From contig NZ_JACDXJ010000001.1 of NCBI RefSeq assembly GCF_013520865.1, positions 1,665,001 through 1,729,000 of the forward strand: DNA of 64,000 nt, given 5' to 3'. This document shows, piece after piece, positions 15,942 to 25,741 of the stretch (position 1 is the stretch's first letter; each line of letters begins with the position of its first letter). The DNA is from Microvirga mediterraneensis (GTDB lineage Bacteria; Pseudomonadota; Alphaproteobacteria; Rhizobiales; Beijerinckiaceae). The notes beneath the pieces are model-generated. The model was not told the origin of the DNA. It ran no database searches and worked only from the letters and a program-made list of their open reading frames with translations. Both the position numbers and the translations under genes were made by a program.

Positions 15942-17279
15942 TCAAGACAGGCTGGCGAAGGTCTTCTTCGCCAGTCGCGGATAGAGCATGAACTGGCCGA
16001 GGCCGCGTGCGCTCAGGAACGTGAGGAGCGCAATCCACAAGGCCGTGTTGCCGAGATCGCGGGCCACCAGAAGAATGGCTCCGTAAACGATGAAGGCGAT
16101 CACCATCAGGTCGCGCATGGACCTTGTCCAGGTCGCTCCCGTGTAGATGCCGTCGAACGCGAAGGCGGCTGCTCCGAGGAACGGGGTCAGGGCGGCGAAG
16201 ACCAGGTAATCCCGCGCATAGGCACGCACCTCCGGGTTCGTCGACACGAAATCGATGAACACGCCGCCGCCGATCAGGAAAAGGCTCGAGACGGCGAAGC
16301 CGAAGCCGATGCACCAGCCCAGGTTCAGGCGAATGGCGCGTCGGAAGCCGCGTTCGTCCCGGGCGCCGATGCACTGGCCGCAGAGGGTTTCGGCCGCGGT
16401 GGCGAAGCCGTCGAGGAAATAGCCGCCGACCAGGAACATGTTGTAGAGTACCGCATTCGCCGCGAGCGTGACGTCGCCCGAGCGGGCCCCGAGCGCGCTG
16501 AAGATCGAGAAGGCGAGGATCAGCGCCACGTTGCGGATCATGATGTCCCGGTTCATTGCGAGCGTCTGCAGCATCGCCGCCCGGTTCAGGACTTCAGGCC
16601 ATGTGACCGCCAGCGGATTCGAGCCGAGGCGGCGCAGGACCACGATGCCGATGCCGACGCCCAGTACTTCGGCCAGGGCCGTGCCGATGGCTGCGCCCGC
16701 AATGCCGAGGCCGAAGCCGAGGACCAGCGCCATCGTGAACACGATGTTCGCCACATTGATCGCCACCTGCAGCAGAAGCCCGAGATCCGTCCGCCCGCGC
16801 CCCAGGGGGGAGCCGAGGATCACGTAGTTTGCCAGAGTGAAGGGGGCAGCCCAGATGCGGATGAAGAAATAGATCGAGAGCGCGTCCGTCACGGCCGGGC
16901 TCGCGCCCGCCATGGAGAAGGCCAGCGAGGCGATGGGCCATTGCAGCAGGATCAGCAGGAGGCCGGTCACCCCTGCCACCAGGAACGCCCGGGCGAGCGT
17001 CAGGTCGACCTCATGACGGTTTCCGGCCCCGGTCGCCTGCGCGGTCAGGCCGGCGGTCGCCATGCGCAGGGAGCCGAAGCTCCAGAACACGAAGTCGAAG
17101 ATCACGGCGCCCAGGGCCACCGCTCCGAGAAGATGCGCCTCGCCGAGCCGTCCGATCACCGTCGCGTCGACGAGCCCAAGAAGGGGCGTCGTCACGTGCG
17201 ATAGGGTCATCGGCAGCGCGAGGAGCAGGATGCGCCGATGGGAGATGTCCAGGCGCCGAGTGCTCGTTGATCCGTCCAT
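15942..17279 (-). CDS. MATE family efflux transporter (DinF-like)
   Basis: A 445-aa integral membrane protein with about 12 hydrophobic segments arranged as two six-helix halves. The N-terminal half has the MATE signature (ALPMTLSHVTTPLLGLVDAT, then GSLRMATAGLTAQATG). These proteins export cationic drugs or metabolites using Na+ or H+ gradients. Substrate not predictable. The start at MDGSTSTRRL leaves 17 bp to the upstream DUF6460 gene on the same strand, so they probably form an operon. Confidence 0.9.
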   Translation of the reverse strand: MDGSTSTRRLDISHRRILLLALPMTLSHVTTPLLGLVDATVIGRLGEAHLLGAVALGAVIFDFVFWSFGSLRMATAGLTAQATGAGNRHEVDLTLARAFLVAGVTGLLLILLQWPIASLAFSMAGASPAVTDALSIYFFIRIWAAPFTLANYVILGSPLGRGRTDLGLLLQVAINVANIVFTMALVLGFGLGIAGAAIGTALAEVLGVGIGIVVLRRLGSNPLAVTWPEVLNRAAMLQTLAMNRDIMIRNVALILAFSIFSALGARSGDVTLAANAVLYNMFLVGGYFLDGFATAAETLCGQCIGARDERGFRRAIRLNLGWCIGFGFAVSSLFLIGGGVFIDFVSTNPEVRAYARDYLVFAALTPFLGAAAFAFDGIYTGATWTRSMRDLMVIAFIVYGAILLVARDLGNTALWIALLTFLSARGLGQFMLYPRLAKKTFASLS

Positions 17280-17296
17280 GATCCGTCTCGAACGCC

Positions 17297-17560
17297 TCAG
17301 CGGCGACTGCCGAACAGCCGGGAGATAAGCCAGAGCGGCACGACGATGATCGCGCCGTACAGGATCCAGCGTCCGACCTCGAGAACCGTCTCAAAGCTGA
17401 GATTGAAAACGGAGGCGATCCAGTTGAACAGGCGCTCGATCAGTTCGAACGGCGTGATCTCGTAAAAGGCCAGGAAGGCGCCGACGAGGAGGGACAGGAA
17501 GATCAGCTTCACCAGCACCGAGCCGGGGGAGCCGCCGAGAAAGCGGTTCAGGTTGGACAT
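17297..17560 (-). CDS. DUF6460-like small membrane protein, 87 aa
   Basis: Two hydrophobic helices (about 16-35 and 62-82) flank an amphipathic segment (ITPFELIERLFNWIASVF). The opening NRFLGGSPGSVLVKLIFLSL resembles the rhizobial DUF6460 family. Function unknown. It lies immediately upstream of the MATE gene on the same strand. Confidence 0.7.
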   Translation of the reverse strand: MSNLNRFLGGSPGSVLVKLIFLSLLVGAFLAFYEITPFELIERLFNWIASVFNLSFETVLEVGRWILYGAIIVVPLWLISRLFGSRR

Positions 17561-17670
17561 GTCCTCATCTCGTCAGAAAGCTTTACTGGAAGAAAGCGTA
17601 ATGGACCTGGGGCGTCGTGTGTGCTTCATCGCAAGGGCCGGCGACGAACGCAACCTAAACCGAGCTTCGC

Positions 17671-18612
17671 ATGATCGATCCAGCCCTTTTCGACCCCTCC
17701 GCCATCAGCGACGAGATCCGCGCCCAGAACGCCGAGATCGTGGCGAAGCTCGCGGCCCTGCCGGACCCCATGTCCGTGCCTCCGGCCCTGGTGCGGGAGC
17801 GGCGTCGCCAGGGGCTCGGGCCGTTTCCCCTGATGCCGTTGAGCGGCAAGGCGAAAACGATTTCCATCGATGGCCCCGCCGGTCCCATCCCCTTGCGGAT
17901 CATCGCGCCCGAGAACCCCCGTGGGGTCTATCTGCATATCCACGGCGGCGGCTGGACCTGGGGCACAGCGGACGAGCAGGACCCCTGGCTCGACCGGCTG
18001 GCGGATCGCTGCGGCCTCGCGGTGGTCTCGGTGGAGTACCGGCTCGCCCCAGAAAATCCCTATCCGGCCCCGCTCGACGACTGCGAGGCGGCGGCCCTCT
18101 GGGTGATCGGGGAGATGGAAAGCCGCTTCGGCACCTCGCGCCTGTTCATCGGCGGCGAGTCGGCGGGCGCCCATCTCTCGGCCGTCACGATCCTGCGTCT
18201 TCGCGACAAGCACGGGCTGAACCCCTTCCGGGGTGCCAATCTCTTCGCCGGCTGCTACGACCTGAACCTGACGCCGAGCGTGAGGAGTTGGGGACCTGAG
18301 CGGTTGATCCTCAACACCGGCGATGTCACGGCGATGGCCAACAACCTGTGCGGCTCCCATGCGGACCGGCGCAGCCCCGATGTCTCGCCGCTTTATGCCG
18401 ACCTCAAGGGCCTCCCGCCGGCGCTGTTCTCCGTCGGCACGAAGGACATGCTCCTCGACGACACGCTCTTCATGGCGTCGCGCTGGGCGGCGGCCGGCAA
18501 CACGACCGACCTCGCCGTCTGGCCCGGCGGCTGCCACGTGTTCATCCGCTTCGACAGCGCCCTGTCGGAGCAGGCGCTGTCGCGGATCGACGGGTTCATC
18601 GAAGGGCTTTAG
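17671..18612 (+). CDS. Alpha/beta hydrolase, hormone-sensitive-lipase family
   Basis: A 313-aa esterase. The oxyanion-hole motif HGGGW is at about residue 91, the nucleophile GESAG at about 162, an acid in the GTKDMLLDD region and the catalytic His in GGCHVFIRF at about 288. The order and spacing match the HSL (type IV) family. Likely hydrolyses short-chain esters; the natural substrate is unknown. It stands alone, with a palindromic repeat immediately downstream. Confidence 0.88.
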   Translation: MIDPALFDPSAISDEIRAQNAEIVAKLAALPDPMSVPPALVRERRRQGLGPFPLMPLSGKAKTISIDGPAGPIPLRIIAPENPRGVYLHIHGGGWTWGTADEQDPWLDRLADRCGLAVVSVEYRLAPENPYPAPLDDCEAAALWVIGEMESRFGTSRLFIGGESAGAHLSAVTILRLRDKHGLNPFRGANLFAGCYDLNLTPSVRSWGPERLILNTGDVTAMANNLCGSHADRRSPDVSPLYADLKGLPPALFSVGTKDMLLDDTLFMASRWAAAGNTTDLAVWPGGCHVFIRFDSALSEQALSRIDGFIEGL

Positions 18613-18722
18613 AGCCTCGGACCCAAAAGTGGAATCCACTTTTGGGATTCATCCGATGCTCCAACTCTTTGTTGGCGCATCGAATGGACCGGAAAACCGG
18701 GGCCACTTTTCCGTCCGATGCG
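18613..18722. repeat. Palindromic intergenic repeat, family 1 copy A
   Basis: Contains CCCAAAAGTGG-AAT-CCACTTTTGGG (about 18630-18654), CGATGC half-sites and a CGGAAAA / TTTTCCG pair. The same modules occur inverted at 56945-57057. This is a dispersed element and may also act as a bidirectional terminator between the convergent genes. Confidence 0.65.
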
Positions 18723-19394
18723 CTAGTCGGCCCCGGCCGGGGAGGGGCGCTGGGTCACGCCGATCTTCGACGCGGCAATGACGGCCTGCGTGCGGCTGTC
18801 GACGCCGAGCTTGTCGAGGATGGCCGAGACATGGGCCTTCACGGTGGCTTCCGAGACGCCGAGTTCGTAGGCGATCTGCTTGTTGAGCAGGCCTTCGGAC
18901 AGCATGGTCAGGACGCGGACCTGCTGCGGGGTCAGGGTGCCGAGGCGGCGGACGAGATCGGCGGTTTCGGCATCTTCCGATGCGGAAAGGTCTACATCGG
19001 GCGGGGTCCAGGTGTCGCCCGCGAGCACCGCCTGGATGGCGCCGCCGATGCTATCGGTGTCGATGGATTTCGGGATGAAGCCGGAGGCGCCGAAATCCAT
19101 GGCGCGGCGGATCACCGTCGGCTCTTCCGTTGCGGAAACGATCACGACCGGCAGTTCCGGATACTGGGCCCGAAGCGACATCAGGCCGGAAAATCCCTGC
19201 ACACCCGGCATCGTCAGGTCGAGCAGGATCAGGTCGACATCCCTCTCCTGGGTCAGGGTCGTGTTCAGGTCATCCATGCCGCTCGCCTCGACCACCCTGG
19301 CCTGGGGCATCGTAGAGGCGACCGCCTGCCTCAACGCCCCGCGAAACAACGGATGGTCATCGGCGATGATGATCGTGGTGGTTTGACTCTGCAC
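18723..19394 (-). CDS. NarL/FixJ-type response regulator
   Basis: I take the GTG beginning the VQSQTTTIIIADDHP reading as the start, with GGGAGA upstream; the longer ATG reading adds a charged tail without homology. The receiver domain (about 5-120) has the acidic pair ADDHP and phosphoacceptor in LLDLTMPG. The LuxR-type HTH (about 155-215) reads LTPQQVRVLTMLSEGLLNKQ then VSEATVKAHVSAIL. No kinase is adjacent, so the partner is elsewhere. Target genes unknown. Confidence 0.85.
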   Translation of the reverse strand: MQSQTTTIIIADDHPLFRGALRQAVASTMPQARVVEASGMDDLNTTLTQERDVDLILLDLTMPGVQGFSGLMSLRAQYPELPVVIVSATEEPTVIRRAMDFGASGFIPKSIDTDSIGGAIQAVLAGDTWTPPDVDLSASEDAETADLVRRLGTLTPQQVRVLTMLSEGLLNKQIAYELGVSEATVKAHVSAILDKLGVDSRTQAVIAASKIGVTQRPSPAGAD

Positions 19395-19521
19395 GTTCCG
19401 TCTTCTCCCACGAGAGCTTTCCTGAGCCTTAGCCGCATCCTTTGCAGGATGGCAAGGCGGCAAACGTTGATCCCGGCTATTCTAAGGCAATCTGCCAGGG
19501 CGTCATATGCAATCATGTGGA

Positions 19522-19971
19522 TTAAGCCCCGATCAGGTGAAGTATAACGTCGCGGCGATGCGCCCTGTCCCGGTGCTCGGCAAGATAGATCCCCTGCCAA
19601 GTTCCTAAATTCATCCGACCTTCCGTAACGGGAATGCTCAAGGACACGCCCGAGAGCATGGTCCGGATATGGGCCGGCATGTCGTCCGGCCCCTCTGCCG
19701 TGTGGACATAGCCGGCGGTCCGGGGCGCCAGCCGGTCGAAGGCGGTCATCAGGTCGCGGCGGACATCCGGGTCGGCGTTCTCCTGGATCAGGAGCGAGGC
19801 CGAGGTGTGGCGGCAGAAGGCGGTCAACAGACCGGTCCGGATGCCGGTTCCGGCCACCCACTCGGCCACCGCGTCGGTGAGCTCGGTCAAGCCCTGGCCC
19901 CGGGTGTCGAGGCTCAGCCTGCCGCTGCTCTGCCGCCCGATCGCGCCTTCGGATACGGTTTCGATCCTCAT
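19522..19971 (-). CDS. yjbQ: YjbQ/UPF0047 family protein, 149 aa
   Basis: The ATG chosen opens MRIETVSEGAIG and overlaps the ligase stop (ATGA), so the longer reading to 20085 is rejected. UPF0047 landmarks are FCRHTSASLLIQENADPDV and the C-terminal LGTWQGIYLAEHRDRAHRR. Family members form trimers with a metal-like site of conserved histidines, and thiamine-phosphate-synthase-like activity has been reported for some. Its coupling to the ligase suggests co-expression with repair genes rather than a proven repair role. Confidence 0.88.
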   Translation of the reverse strand: MRIETVSEGAIGRQSSGRLSLDTRGQGLTELTDAVAEWVAGTGIRTGLLTAFCRHTSASLLIQENADPDVRRDLMTAFDRLAPRTAGYVHTAEGPDDMPAHIRTMLSGVSLSIPVTEGRMNLGTWQGIYLAEHRDRAHRRDVILHLIGA

Positions 19972-21701
19972 CCCTTCCGCCTCGTCGCTGCCTTGTCCTG
20001 CAGGGGATAGACCTCCTCCTCGCCGCGCTCCAGGATCTTTTCCAGGGTCTCGATCCGGTCCGCTTCCGCGGCGGGTTTGTCCCACCGGATCCGGTTGATG
20101 CGGGGAAACCGCATGGCGACGCCGGATTTGTGCCGGGTCGAGCGCTGCAGCCCTTCGAAGGCCACCTCCAGTACGAGGCCCCGGTCCTTGCCGTATTCCA
20201 CCTCCCGCACGGGGCCGAAGCGCTTGACCGTGTGGTTGCGGACATAGCGGTCGAGCTTCACCAGCTCCTCGTCGGTGAAGCCGTGATAGGCCTTGCCGAC
20301 CGGCACCAGCTCCTCGCCGCTAGGGCCGTCGCGCCAGACGCCGAAGGTGTAGTCAGAATAGAAGGACGAGCGCTTTCCGTGCCCCCGCTGGCCGTACATC
20401 ATCACGGCGTCGACGAGGTAGGGATCGCGCTTCCACTTGTACCAGTAGCCCTTCGGTCGGCCAGGAAGGTAGGGGCTGTTCGCCCGCTTCACCATGCAGC
20501 CCTCGATGGCGTCTGCGTCGGGGCCGGCCCCCAGGGAGGCCGGGTCGGCACGGGCGGCCGCGAGATCGTCCCAGGTCGAGAAGGGCACCATGGGCGAGAG
20601 GTCGATGCGCGGATCGTCGAGGCGGGCGACGAGCGCTTCCAGGCGCTTGCGCCGCTCGGCGAAGGGGAGGGCGCGCAGGTCTTCCTCGCCCTCGAACAGG
20701 ATGTCGTAGACGCGTAAGTGAGCCGGAAACTCCGCGATGAGCTTGGGCGTCACGGCCTTCCGGTTCAGGCGCTGCTGGAGCACGTTGAAGCTCTGGACGC
20801 GACCCTCGCGCACGATCAGCAATTCGCCGTCGATGGCACCCTCGAAATCGAGCGCCTCCACGAGATCCGGAAAGGCCCGGGAGACGTCCTCGCCCGTGCG
20901 GGAATAGATCCGCTTCACCGGCCGCCCGTCGCTGCCGTGCCCGGCGGCCGCCTGGAGGCGGATGCCGTCCCATTTCCACTCGGCCAGGAACTCGGAGGCT
21001 TCGAGCTTCTCGAAATCTTCATCCTCGAGGGGATGCGAGAGCATGGACGGGCGGAACGGCGCAGGATTGCCGGATTCGGGCTTGGGTCCGCGCCCCTCGA
21101 CCCAGGCGAAGAGATCCTCGTAAGGCGCCTCGAGGCCGTGCCAGACCAGCTCGACCTCGTCGGGCCCGATCTCTCCGAGCTGGGCGACCGCCGTCTTGGC
21201 GAGCCGCGCCGAGACGCCGACGCGCAGCTCCCTGGTGATGAGCTTGATCAGCGCCCAGCGCCCCGTTTCGTCCAAGGCGTCCATCCACTCGGCCACTTTG
21301 CCGGGCAGGTCGCTCTTGCCGGTCGTCGCGAGCGTCTCGATCACCTCGGTGAGACTCGGGACATGGGGCGGCGGGTTGTTGTGGCCGATAGCCGGAGCGC
21401 CCGATGCGGGAGCCACGCTCTCATGTCCGGGCGAGGGCCAGATCAGGGCCACGGTCTCGGCCAGGTCGCCCACATAATGATAGGACATGCGGAACAGCTC
21501 CGGATCGGTCCGCTCCTCGACGAGACCGCGGATCAGGCCGGGTTTGGCCTCCTTGAACATGAGCGCTCCGGTCATGGCCGCGAGGGCATAGCCGCGTTCC
21601 GGATCCGGTGTGTGGTGGAAGTAATCGGTCAGGAGCCGGAGCTTCGCGTTGCGGCGGGGCTCGTAGCCGAGGCGGTCGAGAAGGGCGGCGAAGCGGTTCA
21701 T
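19968..21701 (-). CDS. Ligase-associated DNA damage response ATP-dependent DNA ligase
   Basis: A 577-aa ligase of the bacterial damage-response type (TIGR04120-like). The N-terminal DNA-binding domain (about 1-200) precedes the nucleotidyltransferase with motif I EWKWDGIRLQ (adenylated Lys), GAIDGELLI (motif III) and EGCMVKRANSPY (motif IV), and a C-terminal OB domain. It seals nicks using ATP. It overlaps the exonuclease stop upstream and the yjbQ start downstream, so the three genes form one translationally coupled unit. The helicase and PdeM partners are on the plus strand at 25742-29070. Confidence 0.93.
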   Translation of the reverse strand: MNRFAALLDRLGYEPRRNAKLRLLTDYFHHTPDPERGYALAAMTGALMFKEAKPGLIRGLVEERTDPELFRMSYHYVGDLAETVALIWPSPGHESVAPASGAPAIGHNNPPPHVPSLTEVIETLATTGKSDLPGKVAEWMDALDETGRWALIKLITRELRVGVSARLAKTAVAQLGEIGPDEVELVWHGLEAPYEDLFAWVEGRGPKPESGNPAPFRPSMLSHPLEDEDFEKLEASEFLAEWKWDGIRLQAAAGHGSDGRPVKRIYSRTGEDVSRAFPDLVEALDFEGAIDGELLIVREGRVQSFNVLQQRLNRKAVTPKLIAEFPAHLRVYDILFEGEEDLRALPFAERRKRLEALVARLDDPRIDLSPMVPFSTWDDLAAARADPASLGAGPDADAIEGCMVKRANSPYLPGRPKGYWYKWKRDPYLVDAVMMYGQRGHGKRSSFYSDYTFGVWRDGPSGEELVPVGKAYHGFTDEELVKLDRYVRNHTVKRFGPVREVEYGKDRGLVLEVAFEGLQRSTRHKSGVAMRFPRINRIRWDKPAAEADRIETLEKILERGEEEVYPLQDKAATRRKG

Positions 21702-22750
21702 GCGGCGTCTCCCGCTTCAGTGGCGGCGGGAGCCTCCTCCGCCTCGCCCTCGTCGCCATAGCCTAGCATATGCAGCGGGCGCGCCCGGATGCCGTGGGTG
21801 GTGCACCAATGGACCAGGGCGTCCTCCTGCCCGTGCGTAACCCAGACCTCTCCGGCCCCGGTCTCGCGGATCGTGCGGCACAGATCGTCCCAGTCGGAAT
21901 GATCCGAGATCACCAGCGGCAGCTCGACGCCCTTCTGCCGGGCGCGGGCCCGCACCCGCATCCAGCCGGAGGCGAAACAGGTGACCGGGTCGGGAAAGCG
22001 CCGGGACCACAGGTCCTGGATCGACGAGGGCGGGCAGATCACGATGGCGCCGGCGAGCTTCGACCGCTCGGAGGCCACGACCTTCGGAGTCTCGCCCAAC
22101 GGGACCCCCTCCGATTTGTAGAATTCGGTCAGGCGCTCCATGGCGCCGTGGAGATGGATCGGCCTGTCGTAGCCTTCCTCGCGCAGCAGGGCCATGACCC
22201 GCTGCGCCTTGCCGAGCGCATAGGCGCCGACGATATGGGCGCGCTCGGGGAACAGGGCGACGGAATCCAGGAGCTTGCGCACTTCGGCCCGCGTGTCGGG
22301 ATGGCGGAAGACCGGCAGGCCGAAGGTCGCCTCGGTGATGAAGACGTCGCAGGGCACGACCTCGTAAGGCAGGCAGGTCGGGTCCTCCGCGCGCTTGTAG
22401 TCGCCCGAGACCACGATCCGGGTGCCTCCGGCCTCGATGGTAATCTGGGCCGAGCCCAGCACATGGCCGGCGGGCGTGAAGCGCACGGTCACGTCGCCGA
22501 TCCGCAGGCTCTCGCCCAAGGGCGCCTCCTGGGTCGAGCCCGCGAAATCCTCGCCGTAGCGCACTGCCATGATGAGCAGGGTCTCCCGGGTCGCCAGGAC
22601 GGAATGGTGGCCCGACCGGGCATGATCGGAATGCCCATGGGTGATCAGCGCCCGTTTGACGGGGCGGACCGGATCGATGTGGAAATCGCCAAGGGGGCAG
22701 TAGAGCCCTTGCGGGGTCTGGGTGAGGATGTCGGTGGAACGCAGCGCCAT
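21698..22750 (-). CDS. Ligase-associated DNA exonuclease (metallo-beta-lactamase / beta-CASP)
   Basis: Start at MALRSTDILTQTPQG, giving 350 aa; the frame runs further upstream to 23104 but that part lacks homology. The MBL motif HGHSDH (38-43) and later metal ligands (GHVLGSAQITIEAG, SGDYKR) are present, with a beta-CASP-like region near the C terminus. It is the TIGR04122-type exonuclease of the ligase cluster. The stop overlaps the ligase ATG. An SOS-type promoter 500 bp upstream points toward it (23245-23299). Confidence 0.9.
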   Translation of the reverse strand: MALRSTDILTQTPQGLYCPLGDFHIDPVRPVKRALITHGHSDHARSGHHSVLATRETLLIMAVRYGEDFAGSTQEAPLGESLRIGDVTVRFTPAGHVLGSAQITIEAGGTRIVVSGDYKRAEDPTCLPYEVVPCDVFITEATFGLPVFRHPDTRAEVRKLLDSVALFPERAHIVGAYALGKAQRVMALLREEGYDRPIHLHGAMERLTEFYKSEGVPLGETPKVVASERSKLAGAIVICPPSSIQDLWSRRFPDPVTCFASGWMRVRARARQKGVELPLVISDHSDWDDLCRTIRETGAGEVWVTHGQEDALVHWCTTHGIRARPLHMLGYGDEGEAEEAPAATEAGDAA

Positions 22751-23244
22751 GGATGAGAATATAGGGTTCGGCCCGTCGATATCAGGTTGAGGGATAATGC
22801 CGTGCTCCACGATGGGCTCCATCGTCCTTGCTGGATCGCCGTGCCGATATGAGTGCGTCGACACGGCGCGGCGCCGGAACCCCGAAGCAGTCATTCCCGC
22901 ATCGGCGGTTCTTGGTCCCGGGTTCCGCTGCGCGGCCCCGGGAAAAGCCGACCATGACGGGCGGGTGCTGACCCCCTCAAATTCAAAGAGCCAGCACCTT
23001 TGGGCCCGCAGCTTGCGCTGCGAGCCTTTCGGGTTCGAGGGTGGCGCGTCGGGCAGCCCGGCTCGCTCTCTAGGGGTGAATGTGAGAGCCGAACTGCTCG
23101 TCACGCACGGTTCTTTTCAGGTGGACCAGCTGGGGAGCCCCCAAGGTCGACCTCCCGCGACCACAGGCGTGCGAGACCTGCGGCGGGACCGTGCCTGCTC
23201 TCACTCTTGCGACGCCTCGCGAGCGCGCCCCTCGTCAGAGCAGA

Positions 23245-23299
23245 TCTAGGGCAACGATATAGCCAAGGTTATCCGCCCTGTCAAGAACAAAGTGAGAAC
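23245..23299 (-). promoter_or_regulatory. SOS box and strong promoter facing the exonuclease-ligase operon
   Basis: GAAC-AAAGTGA-GAAC at 23285-23299 is a perfect LexA repeat. Immediately after it on the minus strand is TTGACA, 17 bp, then TATATC, a near-ideal sigma-70 promoter. The first annotated gene downstream is the exonuclease, about 500 bp away, so there is either a long leader, a small RNA or a lost gene in between. Confidence 0.72.
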
Positions 23300-23429
23300 A
23301 TAACATCGCCTCGCACCCGGAGCCCTCCTCAGGATGAGGCCGGAGGGGGTGTTGGCACGGCAGGACGGGGATGGCCGCAACACGTGCGGCCATGACGATG
23401 AAGGTGTCATCCTCACGTTGGTTGCCGCA

Positions 23430-23510
23430 GGGGAAGGGGATCCGCGCTCCAGCGCCGAGCGATGGATTGCCTCCCTCTCCGCTGTACGTCCATCCGGGAA
23501 TGACACCGCG
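23430..23510. repeat. Palindromic intergenic repeat, family 2 copy A
   Basis: Matches copies at 24563-24640 and 44350-44427: GGGAAGGGGATCC, then a central part with CGAGCGATGGATT, then CTCCGCTG and GGGAATGACACCG. This copy is the most diverged. Confidence 0.65.
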
Positions 23511-23554
23511 GGCGCGCCATTGACAGCTTTTCCGCTCTCCCGCATCCAAAGGCC

Positions 23555-24502
23555 ATGTCACCGACCTCCACCGTCCGTTCCTCCGGCGATTTTCTGGCCG
23601 ACCGCCGCTATGAATATGCCCGTGGGGCGTTCGACGAGCGCGACTTCGAGGCCGCTGCCGATCTCGCCCAGCAGGTGCTCGAACTGGCGCCGGGCTTCGC
23701 GGCCGCCCATGCGATGCTGGGGCGCTCGCTCGCCGAACTCGGCACGCGGGAGGAGGCGGTGGACGCCCTGCGGCGGGCCCTTTCCCTGGACCCTGAGGAC
23801 GCGTTGGGCGTGCGGCTCGACCTCGCCAGGCTAGGCGCGCTGACGCCCGATGAGGCGATCACCGGGGGCTACGTGCGGGCCCTCTTCGACGATTACGCAC
23901 CGAAATTCGACCGGCATCTGACCCGAAGCCTCGCCTATCGAGGCCCGGCACTGATCGCCGACGCCCTGCGCCGGGCCTGTTCCAGGCAGATCCGCGATTT
24001 CCGCTTCGGGCCGACGCTCGATCTCGGCTGCGGCACCGGGCTGATGGCGCAGGAGCTCGCCGGTCTTTGCAGCGGGATCGAGGGCGTCGATCTCTCGCCG
24101 CGCATGCTGGAGAAGGCTGAAAGGACGAAGCTCTACGTTGCCCTGCACGAAGGCGAGCTCGTCGCGTTCCTGAGCGGACGCGGGGTAGGCGAAGCGGACC
24201 TCGTCGTGGCGGCCGACGTGTTCGTCTACATGGCGTCGCTCGACGCGGTTTTTCGCGAGGCGCATCGTGTGTTGAAGCCCGAGGGCTTCTTCGCCTTCAC
24301 CGTTCAGGCCCATGAGGGTGAGGGCTATATCCTGGGTGACGACGCGCGATACGCTCACGGCGAACCTTACCTGCGCCAGCTCGCCGACAGCGTAGGGTTC
24401 ACGCCCGTCGTCTTCGAACGCGTCTCGACGCGGGAGGATCGCGGCGTGCCGGTTCCCGGGTTTCTCTTGGTGTTGCAGCGGTCGACCGCCGACCGTTTTT
24501 GA
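23555..24502 (+). CDS. TPR-containing class I SAM-dependent methyltransferase
   Basis: A 315-aa protein. The first 95 residues form TPR-like helices (DFEAAADLAQQVLELAPGFA, then EEAVDALRRALSLDPED). The Rossmann methyltransferase part has motif I LDLGCGTG (about residue 155), GVDLS after it and the VLKPEGFFAFTV strand. Substrate unknown; similar rhizobial proteins are annotated only generally. It separates the two halves of the ligase-associated repair set, but nothing in it points to repair. Confidence 0.85.
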   Translation: MSPTSTVRSSGDFLADRRYEYARGAFDERDFEAAADLAQQVLELAPGFAAAHAMLGRSLAELGTREEAVDALRRALSLDPEDALGVRLDLARLGALTPDEAITGGYVRALFDDYAPKFDRHLTRSLAYRGPALIADALRRACSRQIRDFRFGPTLDLGCGTGLMAQELAGLCSGIEGVDLSPRMLEKAERTKLYVALHEGELVAFLSGRGVGEADLVVAADVFVYMASLDAVFREAHRVLKPEGFFAFTVQAHEGEGYILGDDARYAHGEPYLRQLADSVGFTPVVFERVSTREDRGVPVPGFLLVLQRSTADRF

Positions 24503-24562
24503 CGTCATGCCGGGGCTGTCCCAGCCATGACGAGGAGGGTGTCCTCCCCGGCGCACGGAGTG

Positions 24563-24640
24563 TGGGAAGGGGATCCATGACGTTGCGCCTGATCGTGGAT
24601 TCCCTTCCCCTCCGCTGCGCTTTGGCCGGGAATGACACCG
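24563..24640. repeat. Palindromic intergenic repeat, family 2 copy B
   Basis: GGGAAGGGGATCC ... GGATTCCCTTCCCC ... CCGGGAATGACACCG. The ends are complementary and can form a long hairpin. It lies between the convergent methyltransferase and SDR genes and may stop transcription from both sides. Confidence 0.7.
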
Positions 24641-24745
24641 AAGGCGCATTTCCAGTCGAGATTAACGGCACAAGGCCGGTGATGACGCTAGAAGGGGCAT
24701 TTGCCCATCAGCCGGCATGCGGCCACGTTCGTTCGTAAGGGGCGC

Positions 24746-25564
<819 letters not shown>

Positions 25565-25741
25565 GGCATTGACCTTTTCATCTCGTTGTTGGCGTTGAGC
25601 CGAGCTGAAATGATCTTACACAGGATGGCAAGCGGACATTGGCGGCGTTCACACCCGTTTGCACCATGATGAATGCGATTTCGTTTCTTCCGATAGGGAA
25701 TTCTCTGGCGAAAGGCCCGATGGACCTTATGTTCAGGATCC

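Larger units (their letters stand above)
22751..23554. other. 804-bp intergenic region without a convincing gene
   Basis: It contains the SOS promoter at 23245-23299, a palindromic repeat (about 22890-22960, GTCATTCC...GGTCCCGGG) and a copy of repeat family 2 at 23430-23510. Three ORFs of about 100-150 codons are open but show scrambled, repeat-like composition and no start signals. A short plus-strand frame reading CETCGGTVPAL (about 23168-23200) might be a relic of a zinc-ribbon gene. No tRNA or known RNA was recognised. Confidence 0.5.

Noticed and set aside
22797-23249. 150-aa ORF in the 804-bp gap
   Set aside because: Its composition is repeat-like, it has no ribosome site and it runs across a palindromic repeat.
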